From contig CALCEA010000101.1 of NCBI GenBank assembly GCA_937900675.1, positions 1 to 20,084 of the forward strand: a stretch of 20,084 nt of DNA. Direction: 5' to 3'. The notes beneath the pieces were generated by a model. That model was not told where the DNA came from and ran no database searches. It saw only the letters and a program-made list of their open reading frames with translations. Made by a program: the position numbers and the translations under genes. Every line of letters starts with the position of its first letter. Within the stretch, counting starts at the first letter, position 1. Below, in pieces: positions 8,507 through 15,640 of this stretch. This DNA is from an uncultured Chitinophagaceae bacterium (GTDB lineage: Bacteria > Bacteroidota > Bacteroidia > Chitinophagales > Chitinophagaceae).

Positions 8507-9005
8507 GCCAATTAGCTTTTAATTTATCTGCCTTCTCTAAAACCTCAGTGCCAATTTGTAATTTATAAGCTTCAACTGCTTTTGATACAGCTGAATCATG
8601 ATTGCCGATCATCTGAGCAGCCAAGATACCTGCATTCTTTGCACCATTTAAAGCGACAGTTGCAACGGGTACTCCAGCTGGCATTTGTAAAATAGATAAA
8701 ATAGAATCCCATCCATCCACAGAATTGCTTGATTTAATAGGCACTCCAATCACTGGCAAACTGGTAATAGACGCTACCATGCCAGGTAAATGAGCTGCAC
8801 CACCGGCACCAGCAATAATCACTTTTAATCCTCTTTGACGCGAATTTTTAGCATAGTCAACCATTCTAATGGGAGTTCTATGAGCAGAAACAATGGTTAA
8901 TTCAAAAGGAATATTAAATAAAGTCAACATATCGGCAGCCTGCTGCATTATTGGTAAATCACTATCGCTTCCCATAATAATGCCTACAATTGGTTGTGTT
9001 GCCAT
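8484..9005 (-). CDS. purE: 5-(carboxyamino)imidazole ribonucleotide mutase PurE
   Basis: This 173-residue class I PurE converts N5-CAIR to CAIR in purine biosynthesis. Diagnostic motifs are GSDSD (12-16), SAHRTP (40-45) and AGAGGAAHLPGM (65-76), which form the CAIR site, plus the SVDGWDS loop. Length and motif order are those of bacterial octameric PurE. Its usual partner purK, which makes N5-CAIR, is not adjacent; the gene is instead last in a - strand run behind pdxJ and the fucosidase gene, 34 bases after the latter. It converges on bshC with a 23-base overlap and no terminator between. Confidence 0.96.
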   Translation of the reverse strand: MATQPIVGIIMGSDSDLPIMQQAADMLTLFNIPFELTIVSAHRTPIRMVDYAKNSRQRGLKVIIAGAGGAAHLPGMVASITSLPVIGVPIKSSNSVDGWDSILSILQMPAGVPVATVALNGAKNAGILAAQMIGNHDSAVSKAVEAYKLQIGTEVLEKADKLKANWPNQFDQQ

Positions 9006-9039
9006 GACTATTAATTTAGTGCAAGATACAAATTAGCCC

Positions 9040-10371
9040 TTAATTACTGATCAAATAGCCTGAGATATCAGAAAGAATGGGTTTAGCCTTGTATTCTGCG
9101 AATTTAACTCTAATGTATCGGATGTTTTGAGTGGGGAATTGAATAATTCTTTTATGACCAATAGTAGTCCCTTGAGTAATGGGTTGAAATTGTTTTAAAT
9201 CATTTCCACCGCTTATCTCAAACTTTACTACTCTCTGTCCTAAACTTATCTTTTCTTTTAACATGATGCTGTTGAATAGAACAGGCTTGTCTAAATGAAC
9301 TTCCACACTATTATTGGTGTACAATAATTTTGCATTTTTAAAAAGGTTATTTGCAAAAGCATTATCTCTAATTTTTTTAAAATCCATTAATGCAGCAGAG
9401 TCCAATGGATCAATTAATCCTTTTCTATTAGGTGGTACATTTAAAATTAAATTACCGCCATGTCCAACACTCTTCAAATAAATATTAAAAAGGGTAGCGC
9501 CAGATTTTACAGTATTGTCTTCTTCTGGATGATAGAACCATCCTTTTCTAATAGATACATCTGCTTCGGCGCCAATCCAATGTTTGCCATTGTAATTTCC
9601 TGTATTCAAAGTGTCATTAGGTGGAGCTCCTTCTCCTCTCTTAAATCCTGCAGTATCTAATAAATTCCAGTTAGTGCTATTAATTAATCCATTTTCATTT
9701 CCTACCCAACGAATATGAGGACCAATATCACTGAAGATAATAATCTGAGGTTGGTATCTTAATGCTGAATCTTTGAATCTAGTAAAATCATAAACTTGTT
9801 TCTTTCCATTAGGACCTTCGCCATTAGCACCATCCCACCATAATTCAAAAAATTTACCATAACCGGTTAATAATTCTTTCATGGTATTGATATAGATATC
9901 ATTGTATTCAGGGGTTCCGTATTTTGGATGATTTCTGTCCCAGGGAGAAATATATACACCCATTTCAATACCTTCTTTCTTACATGCTTCAGACAACATT
10001 TTAATTACATCTCCTTTTCCGTTCATCCAGCTACTTTCTCTTACAGTATGTTTGCTGTACTTGCTTGGCCATAGAGAAAAACCATCATGATGTTTTGCAG
10101 TGATTACAATACCTTTTGCACCTGCTGCTTTGGCAATACGAGCCCATTGGTTACAGTTTAATGCAGTTGGATTAAACACATTTGGATTCTCGCTTCCATG
10201 TCCCCATTCCAAATCGGTAAATGTATTGGGTCCAAAATGCATGAATAAATAATACTCTTTATCATGCCAAGCCAATTGCTCTTTGGTAGGAGTTGGTCCA
10301 AATTTTTCTTGAGCATTACTTGTACAACTATATAAAATGAATACACTTAGAGCAAAAAATATTTTCTTCAT
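9040..10371 (-). CDS. GH29 alpha-L-fucosidase family lipoprotein
   Basis: This 443-residue secreted glycoside hydrolase begins with a lipoprotein signal (MKKIFFALSVFILYSC) whose Cys16 would be lipidated; the -2 tyrosine is unusual for a lipobox. No acidic export-type residues follow the cysteine directly, so a periplasmic location is likelier than the surface, though this is uncertain. GH29 marks are HHDGFSLW (94-101), the SPWDRN segment (142-147) and WWDGANG, where D180 is the expected nucleophile. The last 90 or so residues look like the family's C-terminal beta domain. The LFMHFGPNTF segment and the spacing suggest the 1,3/1,4-linkage-specific GH29-B group, by resemblance only. The gene starts 4 bases after the pdxJ stop, so it is transcribed with pdxJ, an odd pairing. 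Confidence 0.9.
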   Translation of the reverse strand: MKKIFFALSVFILYSCTSNAQEKFGPTPTKEQLAWHDKEYYLFMHFGPNTFTDLEWGHGSENPNVFNPTALNCNQWARIAKAAGAKGIVITAKHHDGFSLWPSKYSKHTVRESSWMNGKGDVIKMLSEACKKEGIEMGVYISPWDRNHPKYGTPEYNDIYINTMKELLTGYGKFFELWWDGANGEGPNGKKQVYDFTRFKDSALRYQPQIIIFSDIGPHIRWVGNENGLINSTNWNLLDTAGFKRGEGAPPNDTLNTGNYNGKHWIGAEADVSIRKGWFYHPEEDNTVKSGATLFNIYLKSVGHGGNLILNVPPNRKGLIDPLDSAALMDFKKIRDNAFANNLFKNAKLLYTNNSVEVHLDKPVLFNSIMLKEKISLGQRVVKFEISGGNDLKQFQPITQGTTIGHKRIIQFPTQNIRYIRVKFAEYKAKPILSDISGYLISN

Positions 10372-10375
10372 GGCA

Positions 10376-11104
10376 TTATTTTAGTGGCGATAAAGCGCGT
10401 TTGTATAATTGAATGGTATTTTCTAATCCTAAGTACAATGCATCGCTAATTAATGCATGTCCAATACTCACTTCATCAATAAAAGGAATTTGTTGAATTA
10501 AGTAGGGTAGATTATGTCTATCTAAATCATGTCCTGCATTGATACCCAAACCTAGTTGTTTTGCTTTTTCAGCAGCTTTAATATACGCTTGAATAATCTC
10601 TTCCTTTTTACCAGCTTCAAATGCTTTTGCATAAGACTCGGTATACAATTCAATTCTATCTGTTCCAGTAGTCGCAGCTGCTTCTACCATAGCTTCATTG
10701 GGATCAACAAAAATGGATACACGAATACCTGCATTTTTGAATTTAGCAATGATCTCTTTTAAATAAGCCTGCTCTTTAATGGTATCCCATCCATGATCAC
10801 TGGTTAATTGATTCAGCGCATCAGGAACCAGTGTTACTTGTGCTGGTTGATTGGCTAAAACCAATTCAACAAACTTATCTTCTTTTGGATTACCTTCTAT
10901 GTTGAACTCTGTACTGATATTTTGCTTCAAATCATAGACATCTTTGTATCTAATATGTCTTTCATCTGGTCTTGGATGTACAGTGATACCTTCTGCTCCA
11001 AATGCTTCACAATCTTTTGCCACCTGAATTAGGTTGGGGTTATTTCCACCTCTACTATTTCTGAGGGTAGCTATCTTATTTATATTTACACTTAAACGAG
11101 TCAT
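10376..11104 (-). CDS. pdxJ: Pyridoxine 5'-phosphate synthase PdxJ
   Basis: This enzyme condenses 1-deoxyxylulose 5-phosphate with 3-amino-2-oxopropyl phosphate to form pyridoxine phosphate, the ring-closing step of vitamin B6 synthesis. Motifs are SVNINKIATLRNSRGG at the N-terminus, ITVHPRPDERHIR (H43, R45), EFNIEGNP with E70, and GLGINAGHDLD near the C-terminus. I start it at the ATG at 11104, giving 242 residues, the usual length. The frame stays open for ten more codons to a TTG at 11134, but those codons run through the promoter -7 element at 11108-11115, so they are unlikely to be translated. It heads a - strand operon with the GH29 gene and purE, and diverges from the ubiD-like gene. 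Confidence 0.94.
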   Translation of the reverse strand: MTRLSVNINKIATLRNSRGGNNPNLIQVAKDCEAFGAEGITVHPRPDERHIRYKDVYDLKQNISTEFNIEGNPKEDKFVELVLANQPAQVTLVPDALNQLTSDHGWDTIKEQAYLKEIIAKFKNAGIRVSIFVDPNEAMVEAAATTGTDRIELYTESYAKAFEAGKKEEIIQAYIKAAEKAKQLGLGINAGHDLDRHNLPYLIQQIPFIDEVSIGHALISDALYLGLENTIQLYKRALSPLK

Positions 11105-11107
11105 AGT

Positions 11108-11115
11108 CAAATTTA
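11108..11115 (-). promoter_or_regulatory. -7 element of the pdxJ operon, possibly leaderless
   Basis: On the - strand the bases read TAAATTTG, matching TAnnTTTG perfectly, and end only 3 bases before the pdxJ ATG at 11104. A TTTG lies 16 bases upstream, slightly closer than usual for a -33 box. If this is the real promoter, transcription begins at or within a few bases of the start codon, giving a leaderless or nearly leaderless message. Found by eye. Confidence 0.4.
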
Positions 11116-11118
11116 AGT

Positions 11119-11126
11119 TATTTTTG
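11119..11126 (+). promoter_or_regulatory. -7 element of the ubiD-like gene
   Basis: TATTTTTG matches TAnnTTTG and lies 18 bases before the ATG at 11145, leaving a leader of about 12 bases that includes a purine-rich AAGAAAGA. No clear TTG -33 box is visible at the right distance. It sits 3 bases from the oppositely oriented pdxJ element, so the two promoters probably compete for the same DNA. Confidence 0.4.
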
Positions 11127-11144
11127 CAACTCAAATAAGAAAGA

Positions 11145-12956
11145 ATGGCCTATTCTAGTTTAGAAGCTTGTTTATTGGATTTGGAGCAAAATGGACAACT
11201 CATTCGTATCAAAGAAGAAGTGGATCCATACTTAGAAATGGCATCTATTCATTTGCGCATCCATGAACAAAAAGGACCTGCAATTTTATTTGAAAAAGTG
11301 AAAGGCTCTAAATTCAGAGCAGTGTCCAATATTTTTGGAACATTAGAAAGAAGTGAATTTATTTTTAGAAAAACACTTCCTCAAGTGAAGCAGTTGATAG
11401 CCATGAAAATAGATCCAATGGCTGCTTTGAAAAATCCATTAAAATCTTTGGGGGCATTACCAGCTGCTTTAAATGCCTTGCCAATTAAAAATCCATTGAA
11501 GCAACCGGTAGTATATGAAGAAATTCAAATTGAAGATCTTCCTTTAATACAGCATTGGCCAATGGATGGTGGAGCTTTTGTTACATTGCCTCAAGTATAC
11601 ACAGAAGATGCGGATAAGCCAGGAATTGGAAATGCTAATTTAGGCATGTACAGAATTCAATTAAGTGGTAACGATTATATTTTAAATAAAGAGATTGGAT
11701 TGCATTATCAATTACATAGAGGTATTGGTGTGCATCAGACCAAAGCCAATCAAAAAGGGATGCCATTAAAAGTAAGTTGTTTTGTTGGTGGTCCACCAGC
11801 GCATAGTGTGGCGGCTGTAATGCCTTTACCAGAGGGAATGAGTGAAATGAATTTCGCAGGAGTATTGGCGGGTAAAAGATTTGGTTACACTTATAAAGAT
11901 GGGTATTGTATTAGTACCGATGCAGATTTTGTAATTACTGGAGAAGTATATCCAGGAGAGAATAAGCCAGAAGGTCCATTTGGAGATCATTTGGGTTATT
12001 ATAGTTTACAACATGCTTTTCCTTTAATGAAAGTGCATAAAGTGTATGCAAAGAAAAATGCTATTTGGGCTTTCACAGTGGTGGGAAGACCTCCACAAGA
12101 AGATACAAGCTTTGGTGAATTAATACATGCCATGACAGGGGATGCTGTTTCAAATGAAATTCCAGGACTGAAAGAAGTTCATGCAGTAGATGCTGCAGGA
12201 GTACATCCTTTATTATTAGCCATTGGGAGCGAAAGATACACACCCTTCTTAGAGAATAAAGCGCCAGCTGAATTATTAACGATTGCCAATCATATTTTAG
12301 GAACTGGTCAATTAAGTTTAGCCAAATTTGTTTGGATCACTGCACCACAGACTAAAAAAGGAGAAGTAGTTTCTACGCATGATGTTCCCGCATTTTTTAA
12401 ATACATGATGGAGCGTATGGATCTACAAAGAGATATTCATTTTTACACCAAAACCACCATGGATACTTTGGATTATTCTGGCGAAGGTTTGAATGAAGGT
12501 TCTAAAGTAGTAATGGCTGCTTATGGAGATGCAAAAAGAACTTTATGTGATTCAGTGCCTGCAATAGTTTCCAGTCGTATAGAAAATGCAAGCTGTGTAA
12601 TGCCAGGGGTGATTGCTATTAACGCAGAAAACAATACCATCTCATCTATACAAGAAAAATTAAAGGGCTTGGGTGATGATTTGTTGAATAAAGAAGGCGT
12701 ATTTATGTTGGTAATAACAGAAGATGCTCAGTGGATGGCTGCTAATATTCATAATTTTTTATGGGCTGGTTTTACGAGAGTGAATCCTTCACATGATATT
12801 GATGGTGTAGATGCATTTATAGAACATAAACATTGGGGTTGTAAAGGTCCTATCATTTTTGATGCGACAATTAAGAAACATCATGCACCTCCAGTATTGA
12901 AAGATGCTGCAGTAGAAAAAAGGGTAGATGCTCTTTTAGCGAAATATGGCTACTAG
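11145..12956 (+). CDS. UbiD-family decarboxylase
   Basis: This 603-residue protein belongs to the UbiD family, which decarboxylates aromatic and unsaturated acids with prenylated FMN. Visible are NLGMYRIQ (R170, prFMN and substrate contact) and PEGPFGDHLGYYS (E276 and D281). These correspond to the Arg-Glu-Glu/Asp catalytic triad, with aspartate at the third position. At about 600 residues it is longer than E. coli UbiD (just under 500) and resembles the long forms annotated as menaquinone-biosynthesis decarboxylases. The menaquinone role is inferred from family and lineage; no other quinone gene or UbiX flavin prenyltransferase is in the window. It is monocistronic by position, divergent from pdxJ, and ends in a stop codon shared with the opposing gene. 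Confidence 0.88.
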   Translation: MAYSSLEACLLDLEQNGQLIRIKEEVDPYLEMASIHLRIHEQKGPAILFEKVKGSKFRAVSNIFGTLERSEFIFRKTLPQVKQLIAMKIDPMAALKNPLKSLGALPAALNALPIKNPLKQPVVYEEIQIEDLPLIQHWPMDGGAFVTLPQVYTEDADKPGIGNANLGMYRIQLSGNDYILNKEIGLHYQLHRGIGVHQTKANQKGMPLKVSCFVGGPPAHSVAAVMPLPEGMSEMNFAGVLAGKRFGYTYKDGYCISTDADFVITGEVYPGENKPEGPFGDHLGYYSLQHAFPLMKVHKVYAKKNAIWAFTVVGRPPQEDTSFGELIHAMTGDAVSNEIPGLKEVHAVDAAGVHPLLLAIGSERYTPFLENKAPAELLTIANHILGTGQLSLAKFVWITAPQTKKGEVVSTHDVPAFFKYMMERMDLQRDIHFYTKTTMDTLDYSGEGLNEGSKVVMAAYGDAKRTLCDSVPAIVSSRIENASCVMPGVIAINAENNTISSIQEKLKGLGDDLLNKEGVFMLVITEDAQWMAANIHNFLWAGFTRVNPSHDIDGVDAFIEHKHWGCKGPIIFDATIKKHHAPPVLKDAAVEKRVDALLAKYGY

Positions 12957-13753
12957 CATTCAACCCAGGTATGGTCTGCTAATAATTTCACAGTTGCAAT
13001 AAATTGAGCAAAAGGTCCTGATCCACCTCCCCATTCGCTTGGAGCTACTAAGGATAATACATGTGAACCATCCGTTTTTTCATATACATGATATACTTGA
13101 CCTATCTGTGGCTTAAAAGTAATTTTCGCCTCGTAGATCATCATGCTTAATTCTTTTCTTTTGTTGATCTCTTGGGCCTGTCTTGCCAATAATTCAATCT
13201 GCTCTTTAATTTGATTCAGTTGCATATTGGTTTGATCTTCCATCGCAGACAATGCTTTGTGTTTGATCACGCCTTCTTTAGTAGGTCTAATGGCAACACT
13301 TCCAGCGGATGAGGCATAAGGTAACACGCTCAACTGCTTGTGGTATATTTCTGTATTGGTGAAAGAACTGCCATCTTCTTTTTTTCCATGATGGCTTACT
13401 TTCATAAAGCCATTCGCTAAAATCTCATGTACTACTTTTAATTGTTCTTGATCTTCTTTGAAAAAATAGACAGTTAGGCAAGAAGCATTATTAATTTCTG
13501 AAGCAATATGGGTAGCAAAATTTTCGGCAGATCCATTATTGAAAGGATGCTTTTCGCCATTGGGATTCACTGAAAATTGAGCATAAAAAGCTTCATTTTC
13601 TATATTTACCCAATTGTGACTAAAATCTAGTGCGTGACCATTTTGAATGCTGTCAATTTTGTAATTACCTGACTTTGGAACCAGTTGGTATTCGAAATTG
13701 CATTTCTCTGGAAATAACTGCCAACTAGCTAAAAAATTATATGCTTGAACCAT
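12953..13753 (-). CDS. DUF2452 domain protein with an extra N-terminal domain
   Basis: This 266-residue protein is of unknown function. The C-terminal 120 or so residues match the DUF2452 family as I recall it: IRPTKEGVIKHKALSAMEDQT, a long charged helix with QIELLARQAQEINKR, then IGQVYHVYEKTDGSHVLSLVAP, PFAQFIATVKLLADHTW. The N-terminal 140 residues start with YNFLASWQLFP and alternate hydrophobic and polar residues like a small beta-barrel, perhaps lipocalin-like; this is a guess from pattern. No signal peptide is visible, so it is probably cytoplasmic. It is alone on its transcript, with a -7 element just upstream. Its TAG lies in the same CTAG that ends the ubiD-like gene, so the two genes overlap by 4 bases. 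Confidence 0.75.
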   Translation of the reverse strand: MVQAYNFLASWQLFPEKCNFEYQLVPKSGNYKIDSIQNGHALDFSHNWVNIENEAFYAQFSVNPNGEKHPFNNGSAENFATHIASEINNASCLTVYFFKEDQEQLKVVHEILANGFMKVSHHGKKEDGSSFTNTEIYHKQLSVLPYASSAGSVAIRPTKEGVIKHKALSAMEDQTNMQLNQIKEQIELLARQAQEINKRKELSMMIYEAKITFKPQIGQVYHVYEKTDGSHVLSLVAPSEWGGGSGPFAQFIATVKLLADHTWVEC

Positions 13754-13763
13754 AATTAGATAA

Positions 13764-13771
13764 CAAAACTA
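13764..13771 (-). promoter_or_regulatory. -7 element of the DUF2452 gene
   Basis: The - strand reads TAGTTTTG, a perfect TAnnTTTG, ending 10 bases before the ATG at 13753. Transcription would start a few bases before the start codon. I see no TTG at the -33 position. It lies in the 51-base gap after the outer-membrane protein gene, implying a separate transcript. Confidence 0.4.
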
Positions 13772-13804
13772 CATAGGAATGGTTGAATGAAAAAGGGCTT
13801 TTTA

Positions 13805-15637
13805 TTAGTTAATTGCCACAAAATCAGGCTTTTCAATCAAGCTTGAATTGTACTTAAAACGAATATTGGCCATTAAACTAATATTAAAGGGACTCAACTG
13901 TAAATTGGTTCTTGGGAAATAAAAACCCTTTAATTCTATGGTACCCAAAATGAGGTTCTCATTTCTTACTCGGATACCAGCACCCAACGCGCTATAAATA
14001 TCTCCATTTTTAATGGGTTCGCTCACAGTTCTTATATAGGTAAGATTGGCAAATACAAATGGGGCTTTTTTAAATCCATAAAAGGTTCTGGAATTGTACC
14101 AAATAGATTCCCAGTTAGCGGTAATCCTGGTACCTCCTTTGATCCTTTCTTTATTTAATTGAGGAATTCCATAAATACTATTAATCAATAAAGCCTCATT
14201 GAATTTATTTTTCAGTGTTTGAGCAAAACTTAAATTTAGTATTTGTCGATACCTGTAGCCAGATTCTAAATAATGTATCTTACTTATACTTTCAAGACTT
14301 GCTAAAAATCTAAAATCCTGAATTTGTTGATCTATATAGCTGGATCCAAGATTTAATTTAGCATGTCTAAAATTTTCGTTCTTTAATAATGTATAGGATT
14401 CTAGTTGAATACCTAAATAGGGTAGCGATTGTCCTTCTCTATTATAATGACCAGTAGTAATCATTAAAGATCTTCCCGTCGGTAAATCCTCGTTACGACC
14501 AAATCCATATAAGTATTGGGTTCTGATAATTTTTTGTTTAAACAAGGTAAGCGATCCGAAATAAGCTTGAATACTCTGATAGTTTCTATCTATTTGGTCT
14601 TGGTATTGGATAGGCCTTTGTAAAAAATCATTTTCTAAATACCTGATTTGTAAAATGTATCTTAAATTATTGTTTTGGTAGGTACTGTTTTTAATGAATA
14701 ATTGGTAACCAATATTTGCATCAAAATGTTTTAAATGATATTGCAAAGTGTTTCTAAATAAAGAATCTGTCCAAATTTTGTAGCCATTAATATTTTTTTC
14801 TTGTAAAAAACTAAATCCGTATATCCATCTATCTAAAGGATGAAGTAAAGGTTTGCCTCCGTTTATATAATAATGATTTGCAGAAGGCATACTATTTGCA
14901 TAATTATTGGCAAAAGATTGATATCCGGCTTTGATATCCATGAAGCTGCCTACAATATTTCTAAAACTATAATCAACTCCCCATCCAGCTGTTTTATTTC
15001 TATCATGATCATAGTTTTGAGAAATACTAAATGAATTTCCTAAATCATTAATATTCTCAGTATTTAATTTTAGATCAAATGCATTGGCTTTTCTTAGATT
15101 AAAAAATCCACCTAATGGTAATACATCTTTTGTTACAATGAATAAATCTACTTTGTTGGAATCTTCTTTGTTGGGATACGCTAGTATTCTTGCATCTTGA
15201 ATATAACTTAAGTCTCTTAGCCATTTCTCATTGTATGCCACAATTAAAGGGTTTAATGGCTGACCTATTTTAATAAAAATATTTTTATTAATTGTTTTTT
15301 TATTTGTTTTATCATGAAGTTTGTTTGCAATATCGATTAGAGCATTTTTTCTTTGAACTGTAGGTCTATCAATATCAGTGCCAAAATGTCTTTGTTCTAT
15401 ATTGATTGAATTAACGATTTTGCCTTCTAAGCTACCAATAGATTGAATATATCGATTGATCACCATGTTAGTGGAGTCAATTAATGGGTTTGGAGTTCCT
15501 TTTAATAAATTAATTATTTTTTGAACCCTGCTGCTATCTCCAATTTCGGTGATGTCTTTTTTAAAACGAATATTTTGAGCATTCGATACTATCGTAAAGC
15601 ATAGCAGCCATATTGAAAGTATCGAATGCTTCATCAT
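13805..15637 (-). CDS. Omp85/BamA-like outer-membrane beta-barrel protein
   Basis: This 610-residue protein has a cleavable signal peptide (MMKHSILSIWLLCFTIVSNA then QN) and no lipobox. Residues of about 110-165 resemble a POTRA repeat just before a barrel: IKIGQPLNPLIVAYNEKWLRDL, then VDLFIVTKDV followed by PLGG. From about 175 to the end the sequence shows alternating aromatic/hydrophobic strands with many Tyr, Asn and Gly, as in a transmembrane barrel. The last strand (FNISLMANIRFKY) is followed by 13 more residues, so the usual terminal aromatic is not at the end. Only one clear POTRA is visible, so it is not a standard five-POTRA BamA; a TamA/patatin-type or uncharacterised Omp85 relative fits better. 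It starts 3 bases after the GH20 stop. ATGs at 15637 and 15634 are both possible starts. Confidence 0.72.
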   Translation of the reverse strand: MMKHSILSIWLLCFTIVSNAQNIRFKKDITEIGDSSRVQKIINLLKGTPNPLIDSTNMVINRYIQSIGSLEGKIVNSINIEQRHFGTDIDRPTVQRKNALIDIANKLHDKTNKKTINKNIFIKIGQPLNPLIVAYNEKWLRDLSYIQDARILAYPNKEDSNKVDLFIVTKDVLPLGGFFNLRKANAFDLKLNTENINDLGNSFSISQNYDHDRNKTAGWGVDYSFRNIVGSFMDIKAGYQSFANNYANSMPSANHYYINGGKPLLHPLDRWIYGFSFLQEKNINGYKIWTDSLFRNTLQYHLKHFDANIGYQLFIKNSTYQNNNLRYILQIRYLENDFLQRPIQYQDQIDRNYQSIQAYFGSLTLFKQKIIRTQYLYGFGRNEDLPTGRSLMITTGHYNREGQSLPYLGIQLESYTLLKNENFRHAKLNLGSSYIDQQIQDFRFLASLESISKIHYLESGYRYRQILNLSFAQTLKNKFNEALLINSIYGIPQLNKERIKGGTRITANWESIWYNSRTFYGFKKAPFVFANLTYIRTVSEPIKNGDIYSALGAGIRVRNENLILGTIELKGFYFPRTNLQLSPFNISLMANIRFKYNSSLIEKPDFVAIN

Positions 15638-15640
15638 ATA

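Noticed and set aside
11105..11134. TTG start giving pdxJ ten extra N-terminal residues
   Set aside because: The extension runs through the -7 element and precedes the conserved PdxJ N-terminus; the ATG at 11104 gives the usual length.
13790..13803. AAAAAGGGCTTTTT palindrome after the outer-membrane barrel gene, a possible terminator
   Set aside because: The centre leaves only 2 bases for a loop and the stem is five A-T pairs plus one G-C, so a stable hairpin is unlikely.
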